Assembly: GCA_003646585.1 (NCBI GenBank)
Contig: QMLA01000069.1
Span: 1 to 6,080, forward strand
Length of the DNA: 6,080 nt
Direction: 5' to 3'
From: Deltaproteobacteria bacterium
GTDB lineage: Bacteria; Desulfobacterota; B13-G15
Shown: one piece after another, positions 1-6,080 of the stretch
Layout of the letters: each line of letters opens with the position of its first letter
How positions within the stretch are numbered: position 1 is the stretch's first letter
The notes under the pieces: model-generated
Told to the model about the DNA's origin: nothing
Databases searched by the model: none
What the model saw: only the letters and a program-made list of their open reading frames with translations
Translations under genes and position numbers: made by a program

Positions 1-1
1 A

Positions 2-169
2 TATGGTATAGGAAGCGGAAAGGTTTTCAGCCAGATGGAGGAGCTTTGCAAGCTACCAATAGCGACGCTTGGAGTTAAGGATGAAGAAATTGAATCGGGG
101 GAATATGTTAAAAAAGTTGAAGAATTCGTCGTGAACATTAGAAAATCTTTATCTATCCACAAAATATGA
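2..169 (+). CDS. C-terminal end of an unidentified protein (runs in from left edge)
   Basis: An open frame enters from the left edge and runs 55 codons to a TGA at 167-169. The visible part starts with a glycine-rich turn (YGIGSGKVFS). It continues through a short hydrophobic strand (LPIATLGVKD) into a charged helix with alternating hydrophobic positions (SGEYVKKVEEFVVNIRKSL). A small alpha/beta domain ending in a C-terminal helix, as in flavodoxin-like folds, would fit, but no signature motif is visible and I do not assign a family. It converges with the minus-strand operon, with 32 bp between stop codons, so it is not part of that operon. Its third-position usage is mixed (17 of the first 30 codons end in G/T), unlike the strongly biased operon genes. 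The lack of any stop across the piece and its position directly facing the peptidase gene argue that it is real. Confidence 0.6.
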   Translation, partial: YGIGSGKVFSQMEELCKLPIATLGVKDEEIESGEYVKKVEEFVVNIRKSLSIHKI

Positions 170-176
170 AAAAGAG
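157..176 (-). terminator. Possible T-rich terminator of the hsd operon
   Basis: About 25-45 nt past the stop codon of the last minus-strand gene, the minus strand reads CTCTTTTTCATATTTTGTGG, with runs of five and four T. Archaeal transcripts often end at such T-rich tracts without a strong hairpin, and I see no clear stem here. The tract overlaps the 3' end of the convergent plus-strand gene, which is normal for such tightly packed convergent ends. The assignment rests on position and base composition only. Confidence 0.3.
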
Positions 177-201
177 TTGGAACGGTCGAAGGCTCTCAAA
201 A

Positions 202-786
202 CTATCTTTCGTTGTTTTGGACATTTGAGTAGGTGATCAATTCATTTGATCTTTGAATCAGGAACCAGTACATTAGCAGTGCTTTTTCCATCTCTTCATA
301 GTTAATGTATTTTTTAGTAATTATTTTCCAGAAGTTTTCGTTGTGTCTTTTTTCGATTGAGTGAATCATTTCGTGAAAGGTTACGTATCTGACTAGTCTT
401 TCAGGAAGGTATTTTAGAAGAGTGTTTATTGTTAGGTTTCCTTTTTGGCTGTAGCTTGCCCATTTTGTCTTCATTCTCCTGAAAAAGACACTGTTAACTT
501 TAAGGTTGAATTCTTGTTGATATTCCTTAATAATTGAATGTATCAGGGTTTTCAGTTCTTTTTCTGTTCTTGATAGGTTGAGAGTTTTCTTTTTTGCTTC
601 TTCGAGTGCTTCGGCGATGATCTGTTCCTTTTTGATTATCCATTTTTTATGTTTCTCGATGAGTGATGCCGCGTCGTTGTAGTTCTTTGGCAAGACTAGA
701 AGAAGAGTTCCTGTTTTGTATTCTAGCCTTGGATATTTTATGTCTCGATAGTCTACTTTGTATTTTATTGTTTTATCTTCTTCCAT
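202..786 (-). CDS. YgjP/DUF45-type zinc metallopeptidase
   Basis: This 194-residue protein has the layout of the YgjP-like (DUF45, M48-related) family. An N-terminal beta-rich part (about 1-50) is followed by a Lys/Glu-rich helical linker (50-95). Next comes the family block, seen here as R-R-M-K-T-K-W-A-S-Y-S-x-K-G-N (103-117), a variant of the usual TRWGSCSxKGN. The zinc site follows: HEMIH at 138-142 gives two His ligands and the catalytic Glu139, and His148 in RHNENFW (147-153) is the expected third ligand. No signal peptide or membrane segment is seen, so it should be cytoplasmic. It is a little shorter than many relatives (around 230 residues) but looks complete. The ATG at 784-786 lies 14 nt inside the end of hsdR, with no strong Shine-Dalgarno, so translation is probably coupled. 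Peptidases of this family are often found beside type I restriction genes. Their substrate there is unknown; control of HsdR level is a guess. Confidence 0.88.
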   Translation of the reverse strand: MEEDKTIKYKVDYRDIKYPRLEYKTGTLLLVLPKNYNDAASLIEKHKKWIIKKEQIIAEALEEAKKKTLNLSRTEKELKTLIHSIIKEYQQEFNLKVNSVFFRRMKTKWASYSQKGNLTINTLLKYLPERLVRYVTFHEMIHSIEKRHNENFWKIITKKYINYEEMEKALLMYWFLIQRSNELITYSNVQNNER

Positions 787-3700
787 ATGTCTTCACGTTC
801 TCTATAATGTTTTGATAGAGTTCTTCAAGCTCGTCTAGTTTTATTCCATACTCCTTGATGTATCGTCTTAGGAATCTTCTTATTGTTCGTGCTATGTTTT
901 TCTGCGCTGTTTTCTGCATGTACCATCCCGTGAACATGTGCTCCTTTATCTGTGTTGAGAGTTCTGTGACATCCTTTACTAGTCTAGGATCGCTTCCAAA
1001 CCTCTTTTCTAATGTAAGCAGTAGAGAATATTCGAGGTCTGAGAATCCTAGTTCTTTTTGTCTGGCTGTGAGTTTTTTCATCTCTTCTATGATTTGTAGG
1101 CCTTCTTTGTAGATTTTCTCGAAGTCTTTTGTTCTTTCCTTCCACATCTTGAGTATTCTTTCGACTTTCTGCGTCAGCGTCTCGTATACTGGGTTTTTGT
1201 ATCTGTCTACGAGGACGAACCTGTTTAGTGTGAAGACGATGTTTGCTGCTTTTTCTCTCTTAGTTTTTGCTTTTTCTTCGAGTCTCTCCATGTAGTGTTC
1301 GTCGAATTTTATTATTGGCAGATCTTTCACTAGGTTTTCGATTTCGGTTGATTTATGCACGTACTTAAGGGTTTTGTTAAAGTATTTCTGGATGTACCCT
1401 CTTTCGGCTCTTCTGCTTTGTCCTAGAACCCATGTTATGTAATAGGTGTAGACAGCTGAGAGCCACTTGTACTCCTTGAACATTCTTACTTTTATTTCGT
1501 CTGGGCCGAGCTGCTCGAAGAGTTTCCGTAGACGCCTGTAGTTCTGTATGAATTTTTTGCTGTGCTCCTCTTCTGTTGTTATGGCTTCTATTGCTTCTAG
1601 CATGGTATCTCTGTCGTATTTGTCTTTGGGGACTCCTTCGAATAGGCTCATGGTTTCGTTTATTGTTTCTGTGAATTCGTTTCTGAGGTCTTCGATGTCA
1701 TATAGTACGCCTTTTATGTCTTCTTTGCTGTAGGCTTCGAAGGCTTTTGTGAATTCCTTCAGTATGCCTACGTAGTCTATGATTACGCCTGCTTCTTTCA
1801 GTCCTTTATATGGTCGGTTTGTTCTTGCTATTGCTTGGAGTAGTCTATGCTCTTTTAATGGCTTATCTAGGTACATTACTTGGAGGATTGGAGCGTCAAA
1901 TCCTGTTAGAAGCATGTCTGTGACGATTAGGATTTTGGGGTATTCGTCTTCTTCCTTGTATTTTTCGATGATTTCTTTTCTTATCTCTTCGATCTCTTTT
2001 CCTTTGAATCGATCCCTTAGTTCCTTAAGGTAGTCTATGATTATCGGTGGGTCTTTTCTTTCGTTGAATGTCATTACGATTTCTGAGTATTCTTTTGGTA
2101 GATGCTTGTCTAGTTGTCTTTTGTATTGGACGCAGGCTTTTCTGCTTACGGCTACCATCATGGCTTTGAATTTTCCGTCTACGTTCTCTTTGAAGTGCTC
2201 GGCTATGTCTTCTGCTATCTTCTGGATTCTTTTTTCGTTTTCTAGTACGACTTTTATTTTGTTTAGTTTTCGTTTTACTTTTTCTTTCACTTTTTCTCTG
2301 AATTCTTCTGGGATCTCTTCGTATTCTACTTCGATGAATGTTTCAAGCATCTCTTTGTTTAGGTGGACTTCTTTCTCTAGTCTGGGCTGATAGACGATTT
2401 TGACTGTGAAGCCATCTTTTATCGAGTCTGTTATGAAGTATTTGTCGAAGTAGTTTTCTTCCGGTGGGTAGCTGAATTCTATGTAGGTGTCTCTTCCTCT
2501 CTTTGAGATTGGGGTTCCTGTGAATGCGAAGAAGAATGCGTTTTTTAGTATGAGTTTCATTTGGGCTGCTAGTACGCCGTATTGGGTTCTGTGTCCTTCG
2601 TCAATAAATGCGATTACGTTCTTTCTTGTTAGAATTGTCTCTTTGTTTTCGGATTGTTTTTCCAGTTCCTTTTGTAGGTCTTGGAGTTCTTCTGGTCTGA
2701 ATTTATGAATGAGTGTTATGAGTATGCCTCTTTTTCCTCTTCCTTCATCATGTTCTATTGCTTCTTTTAGTTTGTTTATGGAGTCTATTATCTCTGGTTT
2801 CGTTATGTCTAAGGCGTTGAATTCGTTGTATAGTTGTTCTTGGAGTTCTTCTCGGTCAACTATGAAGAAGATTGTTGGATTTTCTAGTCGTGGATCATGA
2901 TATAGTTTGTTTGCTGCGAAGATCATGGTTAGGGTTTTCCCTGAGCCTTGCCAGTGCCAGATTAGTCCTTTATTCTTGTCTTCTTTTCCTTCCAGATGAT
3001 TTATGACTCTATTGTAAATTTTTTCTGCCGCTCTGTATTGCATGTATCTGGAGATTACCTTGTTTGCGCTTCCATATTCAAGTCTGAAGAATAGGTAGTT
3101 TCTTATGATGTTGAGAAGTGTTTCCGGCGTTAGCATTTCAATTGTTGAGTCTATCGAGTCTTTTTCTGATTCTCTCCATTCGTGTATGTGCACTTCGTCG
3201 AGCCATGGAACTATCGGAAAGTATTTCGCTACCTGTTCGGCTCCTATTCCGATCTGCACATACTTATAGAGCTCTGGAACGGTTTTCTCATAGTCTTTTA
3301 TTTGTCTGTATGCTGTTTCCCAATCTTCCGAGAAGCTTACTGGGCTTTTACATTCTATGTTTACGAGTGGAATGCCATTAACGTATAGGATTATGTCGTT
3401 TCTGATTTCTTTGTCTCCGCTTTGATGGATAACTTGTCTGCTGATGATGAATTCGTTATTTTCTAAGTTTTCATAATCGAAGAGCCGAACGTATTTAACG
3501 ATTCTTTCTTTCTCGAATTTTACAGGGACTCCAAACTTGTAGTAATTTAGGATCTGTTTTGCTCCTTCAATTCCAGAACTTTTCAGTTTCAGTTCATTTA
3601 TTACTTCTTTTACTTCTTCGTCTCCGATTCCTATGTTCCTGTTTATTCTTTCCAGCGCTCTCATCAAAACTGGCGTAAGTAACGGTTCTTCTAGGCTTTC

Positions 3701-3799
3701 CCTTTCCAAATCATCGGCCTGTATGAAATTCCAGCCTTTCTTCCCTAATTCTTTAATGAAGTAATCTTCAACCAGAGATTTCTCAGTAAACATAGGCAT
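773..3799 (-). CDS. hsdR: Type I restriction enzyme R subunit (HsdR)
   Basis: HsdR is the ATP-driven DNA translocase and endonuclease of a type I R-M complex. This one has 1008 residues, a normal length. The N-terminal PD-(D/E)xK nuclease shows Asp135 (RNDIILY), then Glu149-Cys-Lys151 (NIECKSP), and the HsdR-type QxxxY motif at Q166-Y170. The SF2 motor follows: Walker A WQGSGKT (283-289), motif II DEGH with RTQYG (400-408), motif III TGTP (427-430), motif V around VTDMLLTGFDAP (626-637) and motif VI QAIARTNRP (655-663). The rest, about 700-1008, is a Lys/Glu-rich helical C-terminal region that in the family contacts the M/S core. All catalytic residues are present, so the subunit appears active. 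The start ATG at 3797-3799 is 2 nt past the hsdS stop. A second in-frame ATG two codons on (3791-3793) is an alternative. The only purine-rich stretch upstream (complement of 3820-3831) is 20 nt away, so coupling to hsdS translation is more likely than independent initiation. Most codons end in A or C. Confidence 0.97.
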   Translation of the reverse strand: MPMFTEKSLVEDYFIKELGKKGWNFIQADDLERESLEEPLLTPVLMRALERINRNIGIGDEEVKEVINELKLKSSGIEGAKQILNYYKFGVPVKFEKERIVKYVRLFDYENLENNEFIISRQVIHQSGDKEIRNDIILYVNGIPLVNIECKSPVSFSEDWETAYRQIKDYEKTVPELYKYVQIGIGAEQVAKYFPIVPWLDEVHIHEWRESEKDSIDSTIEMLTPETLLNIIRNYLFFRLEYGSANKVISRYMQYRAAEKIYNRVINHLEGKEDKNKGLIWHWQGSGKTLTMIFAANKLYHDPRLENPTIFFIVDREELQEQLYNEFNALDITKPEIIDSINKLKEAIEHDEGRGKRGILITLIHKFRPEELQDLQKELEKQSENKETILTRKNVIAFIDEGHRTQYGVLAAQMKLILKNAFFFAFTGTPISKRGRDTYIEFSYPPEENYFDKYFITDSIKDGFTVKIVYQPRLEKEVHLNKEMLETFIEVEYEEIPEEFREKVKEKVKRKLNKIKVVLENEKRIQKIAEDIAEHFKENVDGKFKAMMVAVSRKACVQYKRQLDKHLPKEYSEIVMTFNERKDPPIIIDYLKELRDRFKGKEIEEIRKEIIEKYKEEDEYPKILIVTDMLLTGFDAPILQVMYLDKPLKEHRLLQAIARTNRPYKGLKEAGVIIDYVGILKEFTKAFEAYSKEDIKGVLYDIEDLRNEFTETINETMSLFEGVPKDKYDRDTMLEAIEAITTEEEHSKKFIQNYRRLRKLFEQLGPDEIKVRMFKEYKWLSAVYTYYITWVLGQSRRAERGYIQKYFNKTLKYVHKSTEIENLVKDLPIIKFDEHYMERLEEKAKTKREKAANIVFTLNRFVLVDRYKNPVYETLTQKVERILKMWKERTKDFEKIYKEGLQIIEEMKKLTARQKELGFSDLEYSLLLTLEKRFGSDPRLVKDVTELSTQIKEHMFTGWYMQKTAQKNIARTIRRFLRRYIKEYGIKLDELEELYQNIIENVKTYGRR

Positions 3800-3801
3800 C
3801 T

Positions 3802-5052
3802 TTACATCGCAACCTTAACCCTTCTCCTACCAGTAAGCAAATCACCCATCAGACCCTTCTTAATACGGACAAGTTTTTCTTTACGCATTCTCTCAAGATC
3901 AAATTTCTTATTAACATAAGAAAGAATTTCAGCAATCTTTTGTTGTTCTGAAACTGGCGGAATTGGAACTCTTAGTCTTTCTACTAATCCCTTTCTTAAT
4001 AACGCTTGATTAACGGCGCGTGTGCTCAAGGACTTGAAGAATCCGTCATGCCACATTTTCATAAGGACGTAGAGGAGCCATTCAGGTATAATGTCTTTAG
4101 AATGTACTCGGAGTCTAGTCAAAAGATTGCTAAAAACGCACTCACTAAATTCACCCCTGAAAATTGCACATTTTCCAACAAGATTAGCACTGTTCCGATT
4201 ACTCAATAGAATATCGCCCGGCCTTAGAAGGTACTCGTCTATTCTATGATTAACTGTTATCAGTGCGTAAGCGTTGCTATTTATTTTTCCATTATCTAAA
4301 ATGCTATCAGCCTTTAGTTGGATTATGCCTTTCTCTCCTCTTTTACCATAAATTCCCTCTTTTACTGAGGCTATATGTTTTATTCGGACTATTTTCCATG
4401 TTTTTGGGATTTTTCCTATTTTTGTTTCTTTGAATTCTTTGTGTCCTATGCCCTCTGTTAGTAGTTTCTGCATTAAGCCCTTCTTCAACCTTTCAGTCTT
4501 CGCAATAGCTAAATCAACCCGGCGAATAGCATCATCAACACCAGACAAAACCTCAGCGATCCTACGCTGCTCCTCAATTGGAGGAAGAGGAATGGTAATC
4601 CTATCAAAATGCTTGGTTGATAAGTGCTTTACAGTTGTCTGTCCAACTTGTAATTCAATAATTCTCAGTGGCTTTTGTATTGCGTAATATAGATATAAAT
4701 TGTCGAGATATTCTTCGTTCTTCGACCATACTTTCAAAACCCTTTGATTGAGTAAACCTTTAGGGCCTCTCCAAACGTAGGCTTTAAATTCACCATCCAT
4801 GCTTATCAAAATTTCACCAGGAGAGACCAAATATTCATCTTCAAATGGCCCGTTATAAAGCGCTTCAGTAGAATTCTTTCCTAAATCCCTTATTCTAATT
4901 AGCGGAATTCCTTCTTTCTCATTAAAATATTTGGATGAGAAAGCGTATCCTGCAAGTATCCCTATTACTCCCGGAGATGCCTTTCCTAAATTTATGACTT
5001 CCCAATCCTTTGGGATTTCACCAATCGTAGTTTGATTGTATCCCATTTTCAT
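3802..5052 (-). CDS. hsdS: Type I restriction-modification specificity subunit (HsdS)
   Basis: HsdS supplies DNA sequence recognition to both the methyltransferase and the restriction complex. The 416-residue protein has the classic two-fold layout: target-recognition domain 1 (about 9-153), central conserved helices (158-203), target-recognition domain 2 (about 210-362) and C-terminal conserved helices (367-412). The halves are related: IGEIPKDWEVINL (10-22) matches IGKIPKTWKIVRI (212-224), IPLPPIEEQRRIAEVL (154-169) matches VPIPPVSEQQKIAEIL (362-377), and KKGLMQKLLTEG (190-201) matches KKGLMGDLLTGR (398-409). The two recognition domains otherwise differ in sequence, implying an asymmetric bipartite site that cannot be read from the sequence. 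The start ATG (5050-5052) overlaps the hsdM TGA as ATGA, and a GGTG lies 7 nt upstream. A second ATG at 5044-5046 is possible but less well placed. Codon choice changes abruptly near residue 190-200 (see findings). The frame is intact and full-length, so it is not a half-subunit. Confidence 0.95.
   Translation of the reverse strand: MKMGYNQTTIGEIPKDWEVINLGKASPGVIGILAGYAFSSKYFNEKEGIPLIRIRDLGKNSTEALYNGPFEDEYLVSPGEILISMDGEFKAYVWRGPKGLLNQRVLKVWSKNEEYLDNLYLYYAIQKPLRIIELQVGQTTVKHLSTKHFDRITIPLPPIEEQRRIAEVLSGVDDAIRRVDLAIAKTERLKKGLMQKLLTEGIGHKEFKETKIGKIPKTWKIVRIKHIASVKEGIYGKRGEKGIIQLKADSILDNGKINSNAYALITVNHRIDEYLLRPGDILLSNRNSANLVGKCAIFRGEFSECVFSNLLTRLRVHSKDIIPEWLLYVLMKMWHDGFFKSLSTRAVNQALLRKGLVERLRVPIPPVSEQQKIAEILSYVNKKFDLERMRKEKLVRIKKGLMGDLLTGRRRVKVAM
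3820..3954 (-). repeat. HsdS conserved helical repeat, C-terminal copy
   Basis: This encodes HsdS residues 367-411, the second copy of the intragenic repeat. It starts at VSEQQKIAEILSYV and ends at IKKGLMGDLLTGRRR. In the family these helices form the spacer coiled coil that packs against the central copy, fixes the gap between the two half-sites and binds HsdM. Similarity to the central copy is clear in protein but only partial in DNA, so this is an old duplication rather than a recombination-fresh direct repeat. Confidence 0.8.
4444..4581 (-). repeat. HsdS conserved helical repeat, central copy
   Basis: This encodes HsdS residues 158-203, from PIEEQRRIAEVL to KKGLMQKLLTEGIG. It is the long helix between the two recognition domains and is homologous to residues 367-411. 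In this family, helix length here sets the spacer between the two half-sites. The end of this repeat coincides with a sharp change in third-position base usage: codons 165-184 end mostly in G/T, while codons 205-224 end almost only in A/C. Confidence 0.8.
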
Positions 5053-6080
5053 GAGAATACACCAATCTCTTTTAAGTATTCGCTTATCTTTGTTTCAACT
5101 GTGCTTAGTTCTTTTTCGATTTTGTTTAGTTCTTGCCATTCTTTTGCTATGTCTATGTTTTCTGTTTCTTCCTCAGGGAAGACATATAATGTCACGTTTA
5201 GGTTGTAGTCGTTTTCTCTGATTTCGGATAATGGAACAATTCGTGAGAAGCCTTTTTCCTCTCTAAACTCTTTATATGCCTTAGCGATCTTCTCTATGTG
5301 TTTGACTCCAAGCCTGTTAAGTTTTCTAACTTCAGGATGCTGCTCATACTCATTAGAAGCGTTGATAAATAGAACTTTACCCTTTCTTTCTTCTGGTTTA
5401 TTCTTTCGAAGTATTATTATAGCTCCGGGCGCACCAGTATTATAGAACAACTTTTCCGGCAATAAGATAACACACTCGATCAGGTCAGCCTCTAAAATTC
5501 TAGAACGAATAGTCCTCTCCTTGCCTCCTCTGAAAAGACAGCCATTATCAATAACAAGGCCCACTCTGCCAGTGTCGTCCTTTGCTGAAGCAATCATGTG
5601 CTGTACCCAAGCCCAATCAGCAGAGTTCCTAGGAACAAAACCATACCTGAAACGTTGCCGCCAGAACTCACCCTTCTTCAAGACAGTCTCGTCATAGCCG
5701 TCTTGATTCCAAGGAGGATTCGCAATAACCACATCAAACTGTTTTAAGCGGTCGCCTTCCTTAAACTTCGGATATAGGAAAGTGTCACCAAAAACAAGAT
5801 TCGGGTCCCTGATGTCATGGATATACATGTTCATCTTAGCTAAGGCCAGAGTCTTACGATTAACCTCCTGACCATAAAGGAAAAGCTTAGCAGCCTCACT
5901 CTTGCCATAATTGTCCTCAACATGCTTGTAGGAAAGAATCAGCATGCCTGCGGAACCACAAGCAGGATCATAAACGCTCTCACCAGGCTTAGGATCAGTA
6001 ATCTCAACTAGGAGCTTAATTACTTCACGAGGAGTGTAAATCTCACCCTCCTTCGCCTTTGTCGGAGCAAAATACATCAA
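5049..6080 (-). CDS. hsdM: Type I DNA adenine-N6 methyltransferase subunit (HsdM), N-terminus missing at window edge
   Basis: HsdM transfers a methyl group from S-adenosylmethionine to adenine N6 within the site chosen by HsdS. The 343 residues present cover the gamma-class catalytic domain and the C-terminus. They include the type I entry motif GEIYTPREV (12-20), the AdoMet-binding motif I DPACGSAG (38-45), YGQEVN (69-74) of the second SAM-site strand, and catalytic motif IV NPPW (121-124). The tail block ENDYNLNVTLYV is followed by a Lys/Glu helix (from about residue 300) likely to pack with HsdS. Full-length HsdM proteins are around 480-550 residues, so roughly 150-200 N-terminal residues (the HsdM_N helical domain) lie beyond position 6080. 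The TTG and ATG at the right edge are internal codons, not starts. The gene ends in an ATGA overlap with hsdS. The first 46 visible codons mostly end in G/T, but the last part (about 5090-5245) ends almost only in A/C. Confidence 0.96.
   Translation of the reverse strand: MMYFAPTKAKEGEIYTPREVIKLLVEITDPKPGESVYDPACGSAGMLILSYKHVEDNYGKSEAAKLFLYGQEVNRKTLALAKMNMYIHDIRDPNLVFGDTFLYPKFKEGDRLKQFDVVIANPPWNQDGYDETVLKKGEFWRQRFRYGFVPRNSADWAWVQHMIASAKDDTGRVGLVIDNGCLFRGGKERTIRSRILEADLIECVILLPEKLFYNTGAPGAIIILRKNKPEERKGKVLFINASNEYEQHPEVRKLNRLGVKHIEKIAKAYKEFREEKGFSRIVPLSEIRENDYNLNVTLYVFPEEETENIDIAKEWQELNKIEKELSTVETKISEYLKEIGVFS
5060..5063 (-). promoter_or_regulatory. Shine-Dalgarno element of hsdS
   Basis: The minus strand carries GGTG (within TTGGTG) with a 7-nt spacer before the hsdS ATG at 5050-5052, inside the end of hsdM. 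GGTG matches the anti-Shine-Dalgarno 3' end of archaeal 16S rRNA well. It supports the first ATG over the one two codons downstream, and suggests hsdS can be loaded directly as well as by coupling through the ATGA overlap. Confidence 0.6.

Noticed and set aside
400..403. DEGH instead of DEAH in HsdR motif II (residue numbering of the protein)
   Set aside because: The Asp-Glu pair and His are kept, and the Ala/Gly position varies within the HsdR family, so this is not evidence of a defective motor.
2037..2390. Plus-strand open frame of 117 codons, and the other plus-strand frames opposite hsdR, hsdS and hsdM
   Set aside because: They lie antisense to intact, motif-bearing genes. Their translations are Ser/Phe/Leu-rich low-complexity strings typical of the complement of Lys/Glu-rich coding sequence, with no motifs.
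3820..3831. Purine-rich GGTAGGAGAAGG on the minus strand as the hsdR ribosome binding site
   Set aside because: It lies 20 nt from the hsdR ATG, too far for normal initiation, and it simply encodes the Thr-Gly-Arg-Arg-Arg run at the end of HsdS.
3820..4581. Recombination-active direct or inverted repeats that would allow phase-variable HsdS switching
   Set aside because: The two conserved HsdS repeats are alike in protein but only patchily in DNA. There is no inverted copy, no second hsdS fragment and no recombinase gene in the window.
6075..6080. TTG or ATG at the right edge as the start of hsdM
   Set aside because: The adenine methyltransferase motif GEIYTPREV follows only about 10 residues later. 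In complete HsdM proteins it is preceded by a helical N-terminal domain of roughly 150-200 residues, so the gene simply continues past the window.
1..6080. CRISPR array, tRNA, insertion sequence or attachment site
   Set aside because: Almost every base belongs to long intact coding frames. I saw no regularly spaced repeats, cloverleaf pattern, terminal inverted repeats or transposase motifs.

Overview
The window holds most of a type I restriction-modification locus, read entirely from the minus strand, in an AT-leaning genome. From right to left the order is hsdM (DNA adenine methyltransferase, N-terminus beyond the right edge), hsdS (specificity subunit), hsdR (restriction translocase/endonuclease) and a small YgjP/DUF45-type zinc metallopeptidase. 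Spacing is very tight: hsdM and hsdS share an ATGA stop/start overlap, hsdS and hsdR are 2 nt apart, and hsdR overlaps the peptidase gene by 14 nt. This looks like one operon in M-S-R order whose promoter lies off the right edge.

At the left edge, positions 2-169 carry the last 55 codons of an unrelated plus-strand gene that converges on the operon. Only 32 bp separate the two stop codons. No gene-free stretch exceeds 300 bp. I see no tRNA, rRNA, CRISPR array, insertion sequence or attachment site.

The organism is probably a thermophilic archaeon. The proteins are rich in Lys, Glu, Ile and Tyr, the start of hsdS is preceded by a GGTG Shine-Dalgarno element of archaeal style, and initiation is strongly overlap-coupled. 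This is inference; a thermophilic bacterium is not excluded.

Together, HsdM and HsdS would methylate adenines in a bipartite site set by the two target-recognition domains of HsdS. HsdR adds the ATP-dependent translocation and cleavage used against unmodified DNA. All motifs that can be checked in the three Hsd proteins are intact. The metallopeptidase probably acts with or on the Hsd complex, but its role is not known from sequence.

The most unusual signal is in codon choice. Synonymous third positions switch in sharp blocks between almost all A/C and mostly G/T, within hsdM and within hsdS, without any break in reading frame. I found no convincing wholly new system beyond the R-M locus with its appended peptidase.
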